A stretch of DNA of 64,000 nucleotides, taken from the NCBI GenBank assembly GCA_003212695.1, contig QCPC01000002.1, positions 81,588-145,587 of the forward strand, written 5' to 3'. Position 1 is the stretch's first letter, and the number at the start of each line of letters is the position of its first letter. The notes under the pieces are model-generated. The model searched no databases, was not told the origin of the DNA, and saw only the letters and a list, made by a program, of their open reading frames with translations. Shown one piece after another: positions 46,183 to 55,829 of this stretch. Position numbers and translations under genes: made by a program. This DNA comes from Prochlorococcus sp. AG-436-C13. Its GTDB lineage: Bacteria; Cyanobacteriota; Cyanobacteriia; PCC-6307; Cyanobiaceae.

Positions 46183-47514
46183 TCAAAGTGCCCCTTGTGC
46201 TGTAGTGTCTAGGACACTACCTAGATGTGAGGTATAATTAAGAGTAATAACTATATTAGGGGTGTCGTCAATATTCAGTACGTCTACAATCGTTACCCCT
46301 CCATTCCCTTGCTTGATCTTCCATATATCAGAGGTAGACAGTCCCAGAAGATCGCAAAGGATTGTTTTATTGACTGCATCATGCGCGACTACAAGTGCTG
46401 TTTCATTTGGAGATAGGTCTTTGCAGATTTTCTCCCAACATCTTTTTGCGCGGAAAGATACTTCGTTTATGTTTTCACCTTCTGGCATTTGCACTATTTG
46501 AGGTGATTCCTTCCAAGCCTTCAATAAGTCTGGCCAACTTGAACTAATCTCTGATTCTAGCTTCCCTTCCCAAAGACCATGGCCAATTTCTATCAGGTCA
46601 TGTTGATGTTCAATTTTAATAGGAGGATGATTCTCTAAAATTATTTTTGCAGTTTCTATTGGTCTAGACATTGAACTGCTATAAACTTTTTGAAAGCTAG
46701 TTTTATTTAGGAGCTTGTTAGCTGCCAAGGCTTGTTTCTTCCCAGTTTCATTTAGTGGTATGTCTATTTGGCCTTGAAACCTTCCTTCTCGATTCCAATT
46801 TGTTTCTCCGTGACGCACAAGAATAATACGCGCATTATTGCCTTTAGGGGGAAGCTTATTCTTTAAATGAGCGGTACTATTTAAAGATTCAATTTGAACA
46901 TCCAACTCATTCTCTTTATTAGTAGCAATGTTTAATATAGATATAGACGAATTATTTAATTTAAATCTTCTAAAACCTTCCTGAGGTTTATTTAATAATT
47001 GCAAGATCAGACATCGCAGAATTGCATTATGACCAACAATTAATATTGTTTCATTTTTATCTGGGCTATGAATTTTTACTATTTTTTTTAGAAATCTTTC
47101 AGCCTGACAAAATAAATCCTTGATGGGCTTATAGCTGCTACCGTCTTCTCTTACTAACGTTAGAGACTCTGGATTCTTTGCCCATACCCTATAAGAATCA
47201 GGATATTTCTCTTTAACTTCATTAATAGTTAGTCCGCTCCATGGAGACAAGTCCACTTCCAACAGATCATTGTCGAGAATTGGATCTAGTTTCTCTTTTT
47301 GGATCTTTGCGATTGCTTTGGCTGTGCCAGAAGCTCTCTGAAGTGGAGAGGTGTAAATAGCTTGAATAGGTAAAATTCTAAGCGATTCTCCAGCCTTTGT
47401 TGCTTGATGCAATCCATCGTCCGTAAGAGTGGAAAGATCATTGCGACCCTGGATCCGGTTCTCACGGTTGAAGCTGCTTAAACCATGTCTTATTAGTAGA
47501 AGGCGTAGGGGCAT
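46183..47514 (-). CDS. two-domain histidine phosphatase (phosphoglycerate mutase-like)
   Basis: A 443-residue protein made of two histidine-phosphatase domains in tandem. Domain 1 begins LLLIRHGLSSFNRENRIQG (catalytic His) and has LEVDLSPWSGLT and ILIVGHNAILR; domain 2 begins IILVRHGETNWNREGRFQGQIDIPL (about residue 233) and has LIEIGHGLWEGK and ALVVAHDAVNK. Both keep the RHG His, the Glu and the second His, so both look active. Phosphoserine or sugar-phosphate phosphatase activity is the usual finding in such cyanobacterial proteins; 3-phosphoglycerate mutase activity is less likely. Its stop is 1 nt before the dihydroorotase-like start. Confidence 0.85.
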   Translation of the reverse strand: MPLRLLLIRHGLSSFNRENRIQGRNDLSTLTDDGLHQATKAGESLRILPIQAIYTSPLQRASGTAKAIAKIQKEKLDPILDNDLLEVDLSPWSGLTINEVKEKYPDSYRVWAKNPESLTLVREDGSSYKPIKDLFCQAERFLKKIVKIHSPDKNETILIVGHNAILRCLILQLLNKPQEGFRRFKLNNSSISILNIATNKENELDVQIESLNSTAHLKNKLPPKGNNARIILVRHGETNWNREGRFQGQIDIPLNETGKKQALAANKLLNKTSFQKVYSSSMSRPIETAKIILENHPPIKIEHQHDLIEIGHGLWEGKLESEISSSWPDLLKAWKESPQIVQMPEGENINEVSFRAKRCWEKICKDLSPNETALVVAHDAVNKTILCDLLGLSTSDIWKIKQGNGGVTIVDVLNIDDTPNIVITLNYTSHLGSVLDTTAQGAL

Positions 47515-47622
47515 TGGCAGAAGTTTCTTACGAATTAAACTTATTGATACTCCCTCAACCTAGTCTTGATTAGGAAATGAGGTTTGTTTTTTGCTCATTT
47601 CGTTTCTTTAAGTGCATCTCTT

Positions 47623-48978
47623 ATGCAGAAAACCACCTCTGGATTGAAAGTTCTGTTAGCTATTCTTTCTCTTCTGTTAACATTTTTAATTTGGCAACGT
47701 GGGCTTCAAGAAAGTTTTGATAGACCTTCTGTTAGTCCTAAACTTGCACTTAATCAGAGAGAAATGGCAATTCTCGCAGCTCCTTCTCTTCCAAAGTCTT
47801 TGAGTCAATTCTTGATAGGTGAAGATCCTAAATTGGAACTTAGGAAAACTTTAGAGAAGTTGGAAGTTGATAAAATTTCTAATAGAGAGCGACTTTTGCT
47901 TGCTTTATTAGATTCGACAGAATTTAATAAAAATGCTCTACTTGAAAAAAACTTTCAAGAGAGTGAATTTGAAAAACTTAGAAGAAGTATTGTAAAAGGA
48001 ATTAATGAACAGGAGGATCAAAAGGTTTTACTTGGCAAACTTGACAAAGCAAAAATAGACCCTCTGTTATACAGACTATATTGTGTTTCTGCTGGTGGCA
48101 GCTCAGAAACTTGTTTTGATGCAAGTGTTTCTAGGAATAATGCTTTTAGATTGGTTCTTAGTCAATTAATACCCCTATTTGCAACTTTAATAGGCGTAAT
48201 AATTTTTCTGTGGCAATCTCTGGTTTACTTCAGAAATAGATCAACACCTTGGCCTGAAATATCAGCTTTGCCTCTTCCTATGATTGATATGGTTATTCTT
48301 ATTGCAGGGGGCTTTGTTGTTTTGGGAGAATTAGTTACACCTTTGATTGCATACCCTATAAGTGATTTGATCACTAGAGATATAGCGAGTCCTACAAAAG
48401 AATCTTTAAAAGTATTTGTTGGTTATATAGGAATGACTATCCCTCCATTATTTATTTTGAGACAGCAGACTAATAGCCTTAAAAGTAATTTGTTAACTGG
48501 TGATTTGTTTCAATGGGGATTTAATTTTATTCCGAGATCTGCTTTGGATGCACTAAAAGGTTGGCTAATGGTCATGCCTTTTGTATTACTAGTAAGTTGG
48601 TTGACAACTTTGTTCTTCGGAGATCCCGGAGGAAGTAACCCATTACTTGAAATGGTTCTTAGTAGCAGGAATTTCCTAGCTTTAGCAGTGCTTTTTATCA
48701 CAACTGTTTTAGTTGCCCCTGTTTTTGAAGAGTTTATTTTTCGAGGGGTACTTCTTCCTGTATTAGATAAGGAACAAAACCGTGTTTTCGCAGTAATTCT
48801 TAGTGCATTGGTTTTTGCTTTGGCTCATTTAAGCGTTGGAGAAACTCCTCCGCTATTTGTGTTAGGTATTGGACTTGCTCTATTACGTTTAAGCACAGGT
48901 AGGCTATTACCTTGCGTGATAATGCATTCCTTATGGAATGGAATTACATTTGCTAATTTATTAATTTTGAGTGGTTGA
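47623..48978 (+). CDS. CPBP-family intramembrane metalloprotease (CAAX/Abi type)
   Basis: A 451-residue protein. After an N-terminal hydrophobic segment (LLAILSLLLTFLIW) and a soluble helical domain, the C-terminal half has about eight membrane segments with the CPBP motifs: APVFEEFIFRGVLLPVL (EExxxR, catalytic Glu pair), FALAHLSVG (motif 2 His) and CVIMHSLWNG (motif 3 His/Asn). Such proteins cleave within membranes or act in stress and bacteriocin immunity; a target is unknown here. ATG 47623 is chosen. Divergent from the histidine-phosphatase gene. Confidence 0.88.
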   Translation: MQKTTSGLKVLLAILSLLLTFLIWQRGLQESFDRPSVSPKLALNQREMAILAAPSLPKSLSQFLIGEDPKLELRKTLEKLEVDKISNRERLLLALLDSTEFNKNALLEKNFQESEFEKLRRSIVKGINEQEDQKVLLGKLDKAKIDPLLYRLYCVSAGGSSETCFDASVSRNNAFRLVLSQLIPLFATLIGVIIFLWQSLVYFRNRSTPWPEISALPLPMIDMVILIAGGFVVLGELVTPLIAYPISDLITRDIASPTKESLKVFVGYIGMTIPPLFILRQQTNSLKSNLLTGDLFQWGFNFIPRSALDALKGWLMVMPFVLLVSWLTTLFFGDPGGSNPLLEMVLSSRNFLALAVLFITTVLVAPVFEEFIFRGVLLPVLDKEQNRVFAVILSALVFALAHLSVGETPPLFVLGIGLALLRLSTGRLLPCVIMHSLWNGITFANLLILSG

Positions 48979-49073
48979 TTATAATAATTCCTATGCAGGA
49001 GTAGCCATTCTTGGATTGACTTGATTAAGAACCATGGCTATAACAAACTTGATGAGATAATTTAAAATTACAA

Positions 49074-49511
49074 TTGATTTCTAACAGCAAATATGCCAGA
49101 AAGAAATATTCTTTTTTTAAGGGTTATTTCCCTAATGCAAAAACACTAAAAAGATATCCTTTGCTTTCAACATTACATCGAGGAGTAGATGGAGCTCTTC
49201 TAGGAGTTATTGTTTCTGGGGCTGTGATGACAGCATTTACATTGCACTCACAACATTTATGGACATTGAATTTCTCTAGATTACAACTGACAAGAGACCT
49301 GTCACATAGACTTGAGGAGTCCACTGCGATTCTCGAAAGATATTTTCTTAACAGTGCATCTTACCCTCAATCCATGGTTATAACTAAGTCGGCTCATTTG
49401 CTTTATTTGAATAAACCAAAAGACAGAAAAAAGACACCAATCAAGGATCTTATGGAAAATTTGAGACAAAATTTCTCTTCTGTTTTTCATCCAATTGCAA
49501 ATGGCTACTAA
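49074..49511 (+). CDS. FtsL-like small bitopic protein, candidate
   Basis: A 145-residue protein whose stop overlaps the ftsI start (TAATG). One hydrophobic segment (GALLGVIVSGAVMTAFTLHSQ, about residues 40-62) is followed by a short leucine-spaced helix (LNFSRLQLTRDLSHRLEESTAILERYFL), the plan of FtsL, which in most bacteria is encoded just before ftsI. The N-terminus is basic (cytoplasmic) and the C-terminus is outside. It starts with TTG at 49074; no in-frame ATG precedes the membrane segment. No sequence-level similarity is claimed; the call rests on topology and position. Confidence 0.6.
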   Translation: MISNSKYARKKYSFFKGYFPNAKTLKRYPLLSTLHRGVDGALLGVIVSGAVMTAFTLHSQHLWTLNFSRLQLTRDLSHRLEESTAILERYFLNSASYPQSMVITKSAHLLYLNKPKDRKKTPIKDLMENLRQNFSSVFHPIANGY

Positions 49512-51286
49512 TGTCTGTTAAAAGAAAACATAGATCTCAAGTTAATTCAAAAAAAAGATTTAGTGTTGCTCCACTTTCTCCAATTCCTCCTTATAGGTTA
49601 AAACTCGCATTTTCTATCCTTTCTTTGGCTCTTATTGGATTGATGACTCGGGTAGCTTATCTGCAATTAATTCAGGGGTATGCGCTTGAAAGTGAGGCTC
49701 GTGATAATCAAACGAAGAAGATTGAACCTCTAGGAAAGAGACGCTCTATAGTTGATCGTCGTGGTAGATTGCTTGCTTTTGATGAAAAAAGATTTACTTT
49801 ATATGCTGATCCTGGACGTTTCAGGTTCCCAGGAGACATTAAAGGTATTATTAGAACTCCTGAAGAAGTCGCAAATAAGCTAGAAGGTTTGCTACCTATA
49901 ACAAATAAAAAGCTCGTTAGATTTTTATATCGTCAAGAATCAGGTGTTAGTGTGAAACTAATTGAAGGATTGAAACCAGATATTGCATCAAACATACGAA
50001 ATCTCCGTATTGATGGATTGGATCTTGAAGCTTACCCTCAAAGAATTTATCCACAAGATGATTTGGTTTCAAATTTAGTAGGATTTTTAGATTATGACCG
50101 AGTGCCTCAGGCGGGACTTGAATTGAGCTTTGATAATGAACTATCTTTTAGTGAAAAATCTAGAAGTTATAGATTCGGAAGAGACGGGACCCCCTTGCCA
50201 AATGATATAGAACCTGGTGTTTTTGCTGTAGACAATATTCAGTTGCAACTAACTCTTGATGCAAGGCTACAAGAAGTAGCTCTTAATGCTTTAAGAAATC
50301 AATTGAAGGAATGGAAGGCTAAGAAAGGAGTGGCAATAGTTATGAATGTCGAGAATGGGGAGCTATTAGCATTAGCATCTACTCCTACGTATAATCCGAA
50401 TAGGTACTGGGAGCATAAGCCTTCTCTATATAAGGAGTGGTCTGTCCAAGAATTATTTGAACCTGGATCAACATTTAAGCCTATTAATCTTGCCCTGGCA
50501 TTGCAAGAAAAAGTCATAGAACCTAATGGCACCGTCTACGACTCAGGCCTTGTAAATGTAGGGGGATGGCCTTTAACTAATTGGAATAAGAAGCCTAATG
50601 GACTTTTGAATTTTGCTGAGGTTCTTCAAGTATCAAGCAATGTAGGGATGGTAAACATTATGCAAAAACTTAATCCATCAAAGTATTGGGAATGGCTCAA
50701 TTCGTTAGGGCTCAATAAAACAATAGAAACAGATTTACCTGGCGCTGTTCCTGGTTATATGAAAGAGAAAGATTTATTTATTAAACAACCTATTCATCAA
50801 GCAGTTGCTTCGTATGGGCAAGGTTTTTCTGTCACTCCTCTTAAATTAGCTCAATTACATGCTTTGATTGCAAATGGAGGATATTTAGTTAATCCTCATA
50901 TAAAAAAGAGCATTAGGGACCAATCATTTGATTCTCCAAATCGATCTGAAATGAATATTTTAAATCCCAAAGTTACACAAACAGTTCTGGCTTGGATGGA
51001 ATCTGTTGTCGAGGAAGGCAGTGGAAAAGGTGTGAAAATTGATAATTATAGAATAGGAGGCAAGACAGGCACAGCTGATCAAACTGAAGATGGAAGAATC
51101 TATACTTCAAAGATTTGCAGCTTTGTTGCTATTTTGCCTATAGAAAACCCCAAGTTCGTTGTTTTAGTCGCTGTTGATGGACCTCGTAAGCCATATGCTT
51201 ATGGCTCTACAGTTGCTGTGCCTGTAGCAAAAAAAATCATTGAAAGTTTGATAGTGATTGAGAAACTATTGCCTGTAAATTCTTAG
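49511..51286 (+). CDS. ftsI: peptidoglycan transpeptidase, FtsI/PBP3 type
   Basis: Cell-division transpeptidase. The 591-residue class B PBP has an N-terminal anchor (LAFSILSLALIGLMTRVAYLQLI), the dimerisation domain, and a penicillin-binding domain with all motifs: active Ser in FEPGSTFKPI (SxxK), SSNVGM (SxN), and GGKTGTADQ (KTG). The shared TAATG with the gene before it suggests coupled translation. ATG start. Followed by tal. Confidence 0.94.
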   Translation: MSVKRKHRSQVNSKKRFSVAPLSPIPPYRLKLAFSILSLALIGLMTRVAYLQLIQGYALESEARDNQTKKIEPLGKRRSIVDRRGRLLAFDEKRFTLYADPGRFRFPGDIKGIIRTPEEVANKLEGLLPITNKKLVRFLYRQESGVSVKLIEGLKPDIASNIRNLRIDGLDLEAYPQRIYPQDDLVSNLVGFLDYDRVPQAGLELSFDNELSFSEKSRSYRFGRDGTPLPNDIEPGVFAVDNIQLQLTLDARLQEVALNALRNQLKEWKAKKGVAIVMNVENGELLALASTPTYNPNRYWEHKPSLYKEWSVQELFEPGSTFKPINLALALQEKVIEPNGTVYDSGLVNVGGWPLTNWNKKPNGLLNFAEVLQVSSNVGMVNIMQKLNPSKYWEWLNSLGLNKTIETDLPGAVPGYMKEKDLFIKQPIHQAVASYGQGFSVTPLKLAQLHALIANGGYLVNPHIKKSIRDQSFDSPNRSEMNILNPKVTQTVLAWMESVVEEGSGKGVKIDNYRIGGKTGTADQTEDGRIYTSKICSFVAILPIENPKFVVLVAVDGPRKPYAYGSTVAVPVAKKIIESLIVIEKLLPVNS

Positions 51287-51387
51287 CTAATTTCTTTTAA
51301 GAAAAGCAAGCCTGTTGAAAGGAATATATAAGGATGAAATTCTAAGAGAATATCGCTAACTTAAAAAAAAAGAGAACGATTGAAATC

Positions 51388-52392
51388 ATGACAAGCCTTC
51401 TTGAACAACTTTCAGAAATGACTGTTGTAGTTGCGGATTCAGGTGATATTGAGGCTATAAAAACTTTTAAGCCAAGAGATGCTACTACTAACCCTTCCTT
51501 AATTCTTGCCGCTGCTCAAATTCCTGCGTATCAGAATTTAATAGATCAATCACTTTACTCTTCAAGAAAAAGGGTAGGGACTTTTGCTTCAATTAAAGAA
51601 GTAGTTGATGAAGCTTTAGATGAAATATGTGTGACTTTTGGTAAGGAAATTCTTCAGATTATCCCAGGAAGAGTCTCGACTGAAGTAGATGCGCGCCTCA
51701 GCTTTGATAAGGAAGCAACTATTAAAAAGGCTAGGAAGATTATTCATCTTTATGAACAACTTGGGATTAGTAAGGAAAGAGTGTTAATTAAGATTGCATC
51801 TACTTGGGAGGGTATTAAAGCGGCAGAAGTTCTTGAAAAAGAAGGAATTCATTGTAACCTTACTCTTCTCTTTGGTTTCTCACAGGCAGTAGCATGTGCT
51901 GAAGCTAATGTCACACTTATTTCTCCTTTTGTAGGTAGGATTTTAGATTGGTATAAAAATAAAACAGGTAAAGATTCTTATTCTGGAGCTGAAGACCCTG
52001 GCGTGATATCTGTAACGAATATATTCAATTATTATAAATTTCACAATTATAAAACAGAAGTGATGGGAGCAAGTTTCAGAAATATTGATGAGATAATTGA
52101 ACTTGCAGGCTGTGACTTGCTTACAATTTCACCAAAATTACTTGATCAATTGGATAATACAAATGAAAATTTATTGAGAAAGCTTAATGATAAAGAACCT
52201 CTTCCAACTCAGTCTAAAGTTAAATTGAATGAACTTGATTTTAAAATGATGCTTAAGGAAGACCAAATGGCTGATGAAAAGCTTAAAGAAGGAATTGTAA
52301 ATTTCAGTAATGCTATTGAAAAGTTGGAAATTCAATTAAAAGATAGACTATGTTCTCTTGAAGACAAGAAAGATGTTCCTTTAAGTGCTTAA
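51388..52392 (+). CDS. tal: transaldolase
   Basis: Moves a three-carbon dihydroxyacetone unit between sugar phosphates in the pentose phosphate pathway. The 334-residue protein has [43 protein letters not shown], the Schiff-base Lys in [50 protein letters not shown] and [26 protein letters not shown]. Normal length. In cyanobacteria it supports night-time NADPH supply. ATG start. Confidence 0.97.
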   Translation: MTSLLEQLSEMTVVVADSGDIEAIKTFKPRDATTNPSLILAAAQIPAYQNLIDQSLYSSRKRVGTFASIKEVVDEALDEICVTFGKEILQIIPGRVSTEVDARLSFDKEATIKKARKIIHLYEQLGISKERVLIKIASTWEGIKAAEVLEKEGIHCNLTLLFGFSQAVACAEANVTLISPFVGRILDWYKNKTGKDSYSGAEDPGVISVTNIFNYYKFHNYKTEVMGASFRNIDEIIELAGCDLLTISPKLLDQLDNTNENLLRKLNDKEPLPTQSKVKLNELDFKMMLKEDQMADEKLKEGIVNFSNAIEKLEIQLKDRLCSLEDKKDVPLSA

Positions 52393-52451
52393 TTGATTCC
52401 TAACTTAACTTTTTGATACTATATTTATATTATCTTTTTTCTTGGATGTAA

Positions 52452-53585
52452 TTAATATTTGTTTTGAAGAAGTAATCTTTTTATTACGCGCTGTGCAATA
52501 TCTCCGTAGCCCATTTTCCCTGAAAGTATTTGAGCAATTCGTTGAGGGGCAGTAGGTCTTTTTATACCAAGTTGATACCCAACTTTTGGGAATCTATAGA
52601 AAACCTGAGATATTCTTCTTCCCCAGGCCATTGAATTACCCCATTTTTTTTTCATTGAACTTGTGTAACTACTTAAATCTTTTGAATCGCCCTTTAGGAA
52701 GTTGCCTAAATGTATAGATGCTTCGTATCCGCTCATTATAGAAGGTCTTAACCCTTCTGCTAAGAAAGGATCACATAGAGATGCTGCATCACCAACTACA
52801 ACAATTCCCTCTCCATGGAGCTTGCTATGGCCATTCCAAACTCTTAACTTTGAGTTTTGTTTTAATCCTTCTTGTGGATCAAACCCTAGGCTTGGAAGAA
52901 GTTGCTTAAGTATTTTTTCACTTTCTACAGAATGATTCCCAATAAAGCTACCAACACCAACATTGACAGAGTCTTCTAATGGAAAAGCCCAAGCAAATCC
53001 GTATTTAACTAAGCCAAAATCAAATATTGAAGTTCCTTTTTTAAGAAATCCTTTCCCTTCTAATCTAACTGAAGTTGTTGATGCATAATGCAAGTTTTTG
53101 GGACCTAAATTAAACTTTTTAGCCCAATTAGAACCTGAGCCATCTGCAACAACAATACACTTTGCATGAATTTCCCGATCATCGCTTGATCTAATAGACC
53201 AAATATTTTTAGTTCTATATATTTCTTTTACTTCAAACGATGTAATTAGTTTCGCTCCTTGTTCAAGGGCTTGAGTTGAGATGTACTCGTCAAGTTTCTC
53301 TCTTTTGACTATCCAGAAAGGAGACTCGCCTGGAAGTTCTGCGATTACCAGATCAGATAGACGCCAGGTGAAATTAACCTCTTTAATTATTTCATCAACT
53401 ATTGGATCAAGAGAAAAAGGGAAAAATTGCTGTACAGAGGAAGCCATACCTCCTGCACAAGGTTTAAGTACAAAGCCAGAGGATTTGTCTACCATTTGTA
53501 CTTTAAATCCTTCTTTTGCCAGATGGAAAGCAGCGGTAGCTCCAGCAGCTCCAGCGCCAATAATTACAACATCATTAGAGTTCAA
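52452..53585 (-). CDS. FAD-dependent geranylgeranyl reductase family protein
   Basis: A 377-residue flavoprotein with an N-terminal dinucleotide-binding motif [38 protein letters not shown], and the second FAD motif [28 protein letters not shown]. This pattern is shared by ChlP and by other reductases of polyprenyl chains; I cannot tell from sequence if this is the chlorophyll ChlP enzyme or its paralogue. The start is a TTG overlapping the frr stop by 4 nt, so it is coupled to frr and pyrH upstream on the same strand. Confidence 0.85.
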   Translation of the reverse strand: MNSNDVVIIGAGAAGATAAFHLAKEGFKVQMVDKSSGFVLKPCAGGMASSVQQFFPFSLDPIVDEIIKEVNFTWRLSDLVIAELPGESPFWIVKREKLDEYISTQALEQGAKLITSFEVKEIYRTKNIWSIRSSDDREIHAKCIVVADGSGSNWAKKFNLGPKNLHYASTTSVRLEGKGFLKKGTSIFDFGLVKYGFAWAFPLEDSVNVGVGSFIGNHSVESEKILKQLLPSLGFDPQEGLKQNSKLRVWNGHSKLHGEGIVVVGDAASLCDPFLAEGLRPSIMSGYEASIHLGNFLKGDSKDLSSYTSSMKKKWGNSMAWGRRISQVFYRFPKVGYQLGIKRPTAPQRIAQILSGKMGYGDIAQRVIKRLLLQNKY

Positions 53586-54130
53586 ACTTTGAGGATTTCT
53601 GCTTCCTTTTTAGCTAAATTATTTTCTATTTCATTGATATAGCTATCAGTTATTTTCTGAATAGAAACCTGCTGATCATGACTCTGATCTTCTGAAAAAT
53701 CGCCTTCTTTTTCGCCTGCTTTTATTTTTTCAATAGCATCTCTTCGAATATTGCGAAGAGCAACTTTGGCTTCTTCAGCATACTTAGACGCTAATTTACA
53801 GAATTGCTTTCTTCGCTCTTCTGTTAAAGGTGGGATATTAATGCGAATAATTTTCCCATCATTATTGGGAGTAAAGCCAAGATCACTAATAGATATTGCT
53901 TTTTCTATTAATCCTATTGAACTTAAATCGAAAGGTTGTATGGAGATTGTTTGCGAATCCGGAGTTGAAATAGTTGCTAAGGACTTGAGCGGTGTATCTG
54001 CTCCATAATATTCAACAGTTAAACGATCTAAAAGTGATGTATTAGCTCTACCAGTTCTTATAGTATTAAAATTTCTTTGAGATGCTTCAACAGATTTCTT
54101 CATGTTTAATTCAACTTCTTGAGTATTCAT
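53582..54130 (-). CDS. frr: ribosome recycling factor
   Basis: Splits post-termination ribosomes together with EF-G. The 182-residue protein matches RRF from end to end: [107 protein letters not shown] and the final helix [18 protein letters not shown] start. Between pyrH (59 nt upstream) and the geranylgeranyl-reductase-like gene, overlapping the latter by 4 nt. Confidence 0.98.
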   Translation of the reverse strand: MNTQEVELNMKKSVEASQRNFNTIRTGRANTSLLDRLTVEYYGADTPLKSLATISTPDSQTISIQPFDLSSIGLIEKAISISDLGFTPNNDGKIIRINIPPLTEERRKQFCKLASKYAEEAKVALRNIRRDAIEKIKAGEKEGDFSEDQSHDQQVSIQKITDSYINEIENNLAKKEAEILKV

Positions 54131-54189
54131 TAGATTTATATAAGAAAAAGATGTGAGGTACTAGGAAAAAAATTTGTCTAATGATAAGT

Positions 54190-54903
54190 TTACCCTGTAT
54201 TAGAAATGCGAGAGCCTATATTTTCTCCATTAACTGCCTTATTAATATTCCCAGGTTCAAAGATATTAAAGATAACTATAGGAATATTGTTGTCTTTGCA
54301 AAGGGCAATTGCGGTGCTATCCATTACAGTAATTTCACGACTTAATACATCTTGAAAAGATAAAGTGTCGAATTTAATAGCCTCAGGATATTTTTTGGGG
54401 TCTTTATTATATACACCATCAACTTTTGTCGCTTTAAAAATTACATCGGCATTGATTTCAGCGGCGCGCAATGCAGATGTTGTATCTGTTGTGAAGAATG
54501 GATTGCCGCATCCTCCTCCAAAAACAACAACTCTACCTTTTTCCAGATGTCTAATCGCTCTGCGCCGTATATATGGCTCAGCTATTTGTTGCATTTCAAT
54601 AGCTGTTTGAACTCTTGTAGGGACCCCTGCTTGTTCTAAGCCGTCCTGAAGCGTAATTGCATTCATTACAGTAGCCAGCATTCCTACATAATCAGCAGTA
54701 GCTCTGTCCATACCAGCAGCAGAACCTTTTAGACCTCTGAAAATATTTCCACCTCCAACTACAATTGCTAGTTGCGTACCATTACTAACTACTTTTGAGA
54801 CATCTTTGGCAATTGATTGAACTATCTCCGGGTCTATTCCATATGGCTTCTTTCCCATTAGGGCTTCACCACTAAGTTTTATCAGGACACGTGAGTAAGC
54901 CAT
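54190..54903 (-). CDS. pyrH: uridylate kinase
   Basis: Phosphorylates UMP to UDP. The 237-residue hexamer-type bacterial enzyme has [116 protein letters not shown] and [18 protein letters not shown] start. The pyrH-frr order is standard in bacteria. A gap of about 200 bp separates it from cobO. Confidence 0.98.
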   Translation of the reverse strand: MAYSRVLIKLSGEALMGKKPYGIDPEIVQSIAKDVSKVVSNGTQLAIVVGGGNIFRGLKGSAAGMDRATADYVGMLATVMNAITLQDGLEQAGVPTRVQTAIEMQQIAEPYIRRRAIRHLEKGRVVVFGGGCGNPFFTTDTTSALRAAEINADVIFKATKVDGVYNKDPKKYPEAIKFDTLSFQDVLSREITVMDSTAIALCKDNNIPIVIFNIFEPGNINKAVNGENIGSRISNTG

Positions 54904-55102
54904 TAAGTATTAATATCTCAATGACAGTAGCAAGAGATTTTTATTTAGCATCGTATTTATTTAGGATTATTAGTGAGAACGAACACATATTTTAAATTTT
55001 AACTAGTCTTCTTTTTATAAAAAGTCTTCTTAAAAATTTTCGAGACTTGTAAAAGGGAAAATTTTAAAAGAATAGTTAAAAGAAATGATTCTTTAGATGG
55101 AG

Positions 55103-55780
55103 TTAAAATTCAATGCCTTTTTGAGCCTTAATTCCTTGCTCTTTAAAAGGATGTTTTAATACACTCATTTCAGTTACTAGATCCGAGATTTCTATAAGCT
55201 CTTTTTTTGCTCCACGACCAGTTAAGACAACATGGGTTAAGGCAGGCCTTTTTTTTACTTCTTTTATAACTTCTGTTATTGGAAGGTATCCTAGCTTTAT
55301 AGCTATATTTATTTCGTCAAGAATAACTAGCTTGAAATTTGAGTTTGAAAGATAAGAAATTGATTGTTGCCAAGCTGCCATTGTTAGTTTTTTATCTCTT
55401 TCTCTATTTTGAGTTTCCCAAGTAAACCCTTCTCCAAGAGAATGCCACTTCAAAGAGTCTTCATATACTTTTAATGCTTTTGATTCTCCTGGCTCCCAAC
55501 CGCCTTTTATAAATTGAATAATTGCTACACTTTCTCCATGCCCCAGTGTCCTTAAGGCCATCCCTAAAGCTGCTGTCGTTTTACCTTTTCCTTGGCCTGT
55601 GAAAACAATTATCAGGCCTTTTTCTAAATTTCTTTCTTCTACTCTTTTGCTCTGGATCTCTTTTCGACGCTTCATTCGTTCCTTATATTTTTTTTCATCA
55701 CTCTCTGAAACTAAAAATCCACCCATTCCTAGCTCTTTTGATTCTTTGTCCAGGTTTTTTAGTGCTGATTCTTTATCCAT
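55103..55780 (-). CDS. cobO: cob(I)alamin adenosyltransferase CobO/BtuR
   Basis: Adds the adenosyl group to the corrin cobalt. The 225-residue protein has a basic N-terminal helix, the P-loop VFTGQGKGKTTAALGMALRTLGHGE, VAIIQFIKGGWEPGES, LVILDEINIAIKLGYLP and THVVLTGRGAKKELIEISDLVTEM. ATG 55780 is used; a TTG five codons before is possible. In this window it pairs functionally with cobK. The tyrosine recombinase gene lies upstream on the same strand. Confidence 0.95.
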   Translation of the reverse strand: MDKESALKNLDKESKELGMGGFLVSESDEKKYKERMKRRKEIQSKRVEERNLEKGLIIVFTGQGKGKTTAALGMALRTLGHGESVAIIQFIKGGWEPGESKALKVYEDSLKWHSLGEGFTWETQNRERDKKLTMAAWQQSISYLSNSNFKLVILDEINIAIKLGYLPITEVIKEVKKRPALTHVVLTGRGAKKELIEISDLVTEMSVLKHPFKEQGIKAQKGIEF

Positions 55781-55829
55781 AGATTTGTTTTTCAAAATTC
55801 ATTTAATTAGGTCCTAAGTTAATTCTAGT

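Noticed and set aside
54904..55102. Possible riboswitch or small RNA upstream of pyrH and downstream of cobO (200 bp)
   Set aside because: I looked for a cobalamin box-like element since cobO is near; the gap is plain AT-rich sequence and lies at the 3' side of cobO.
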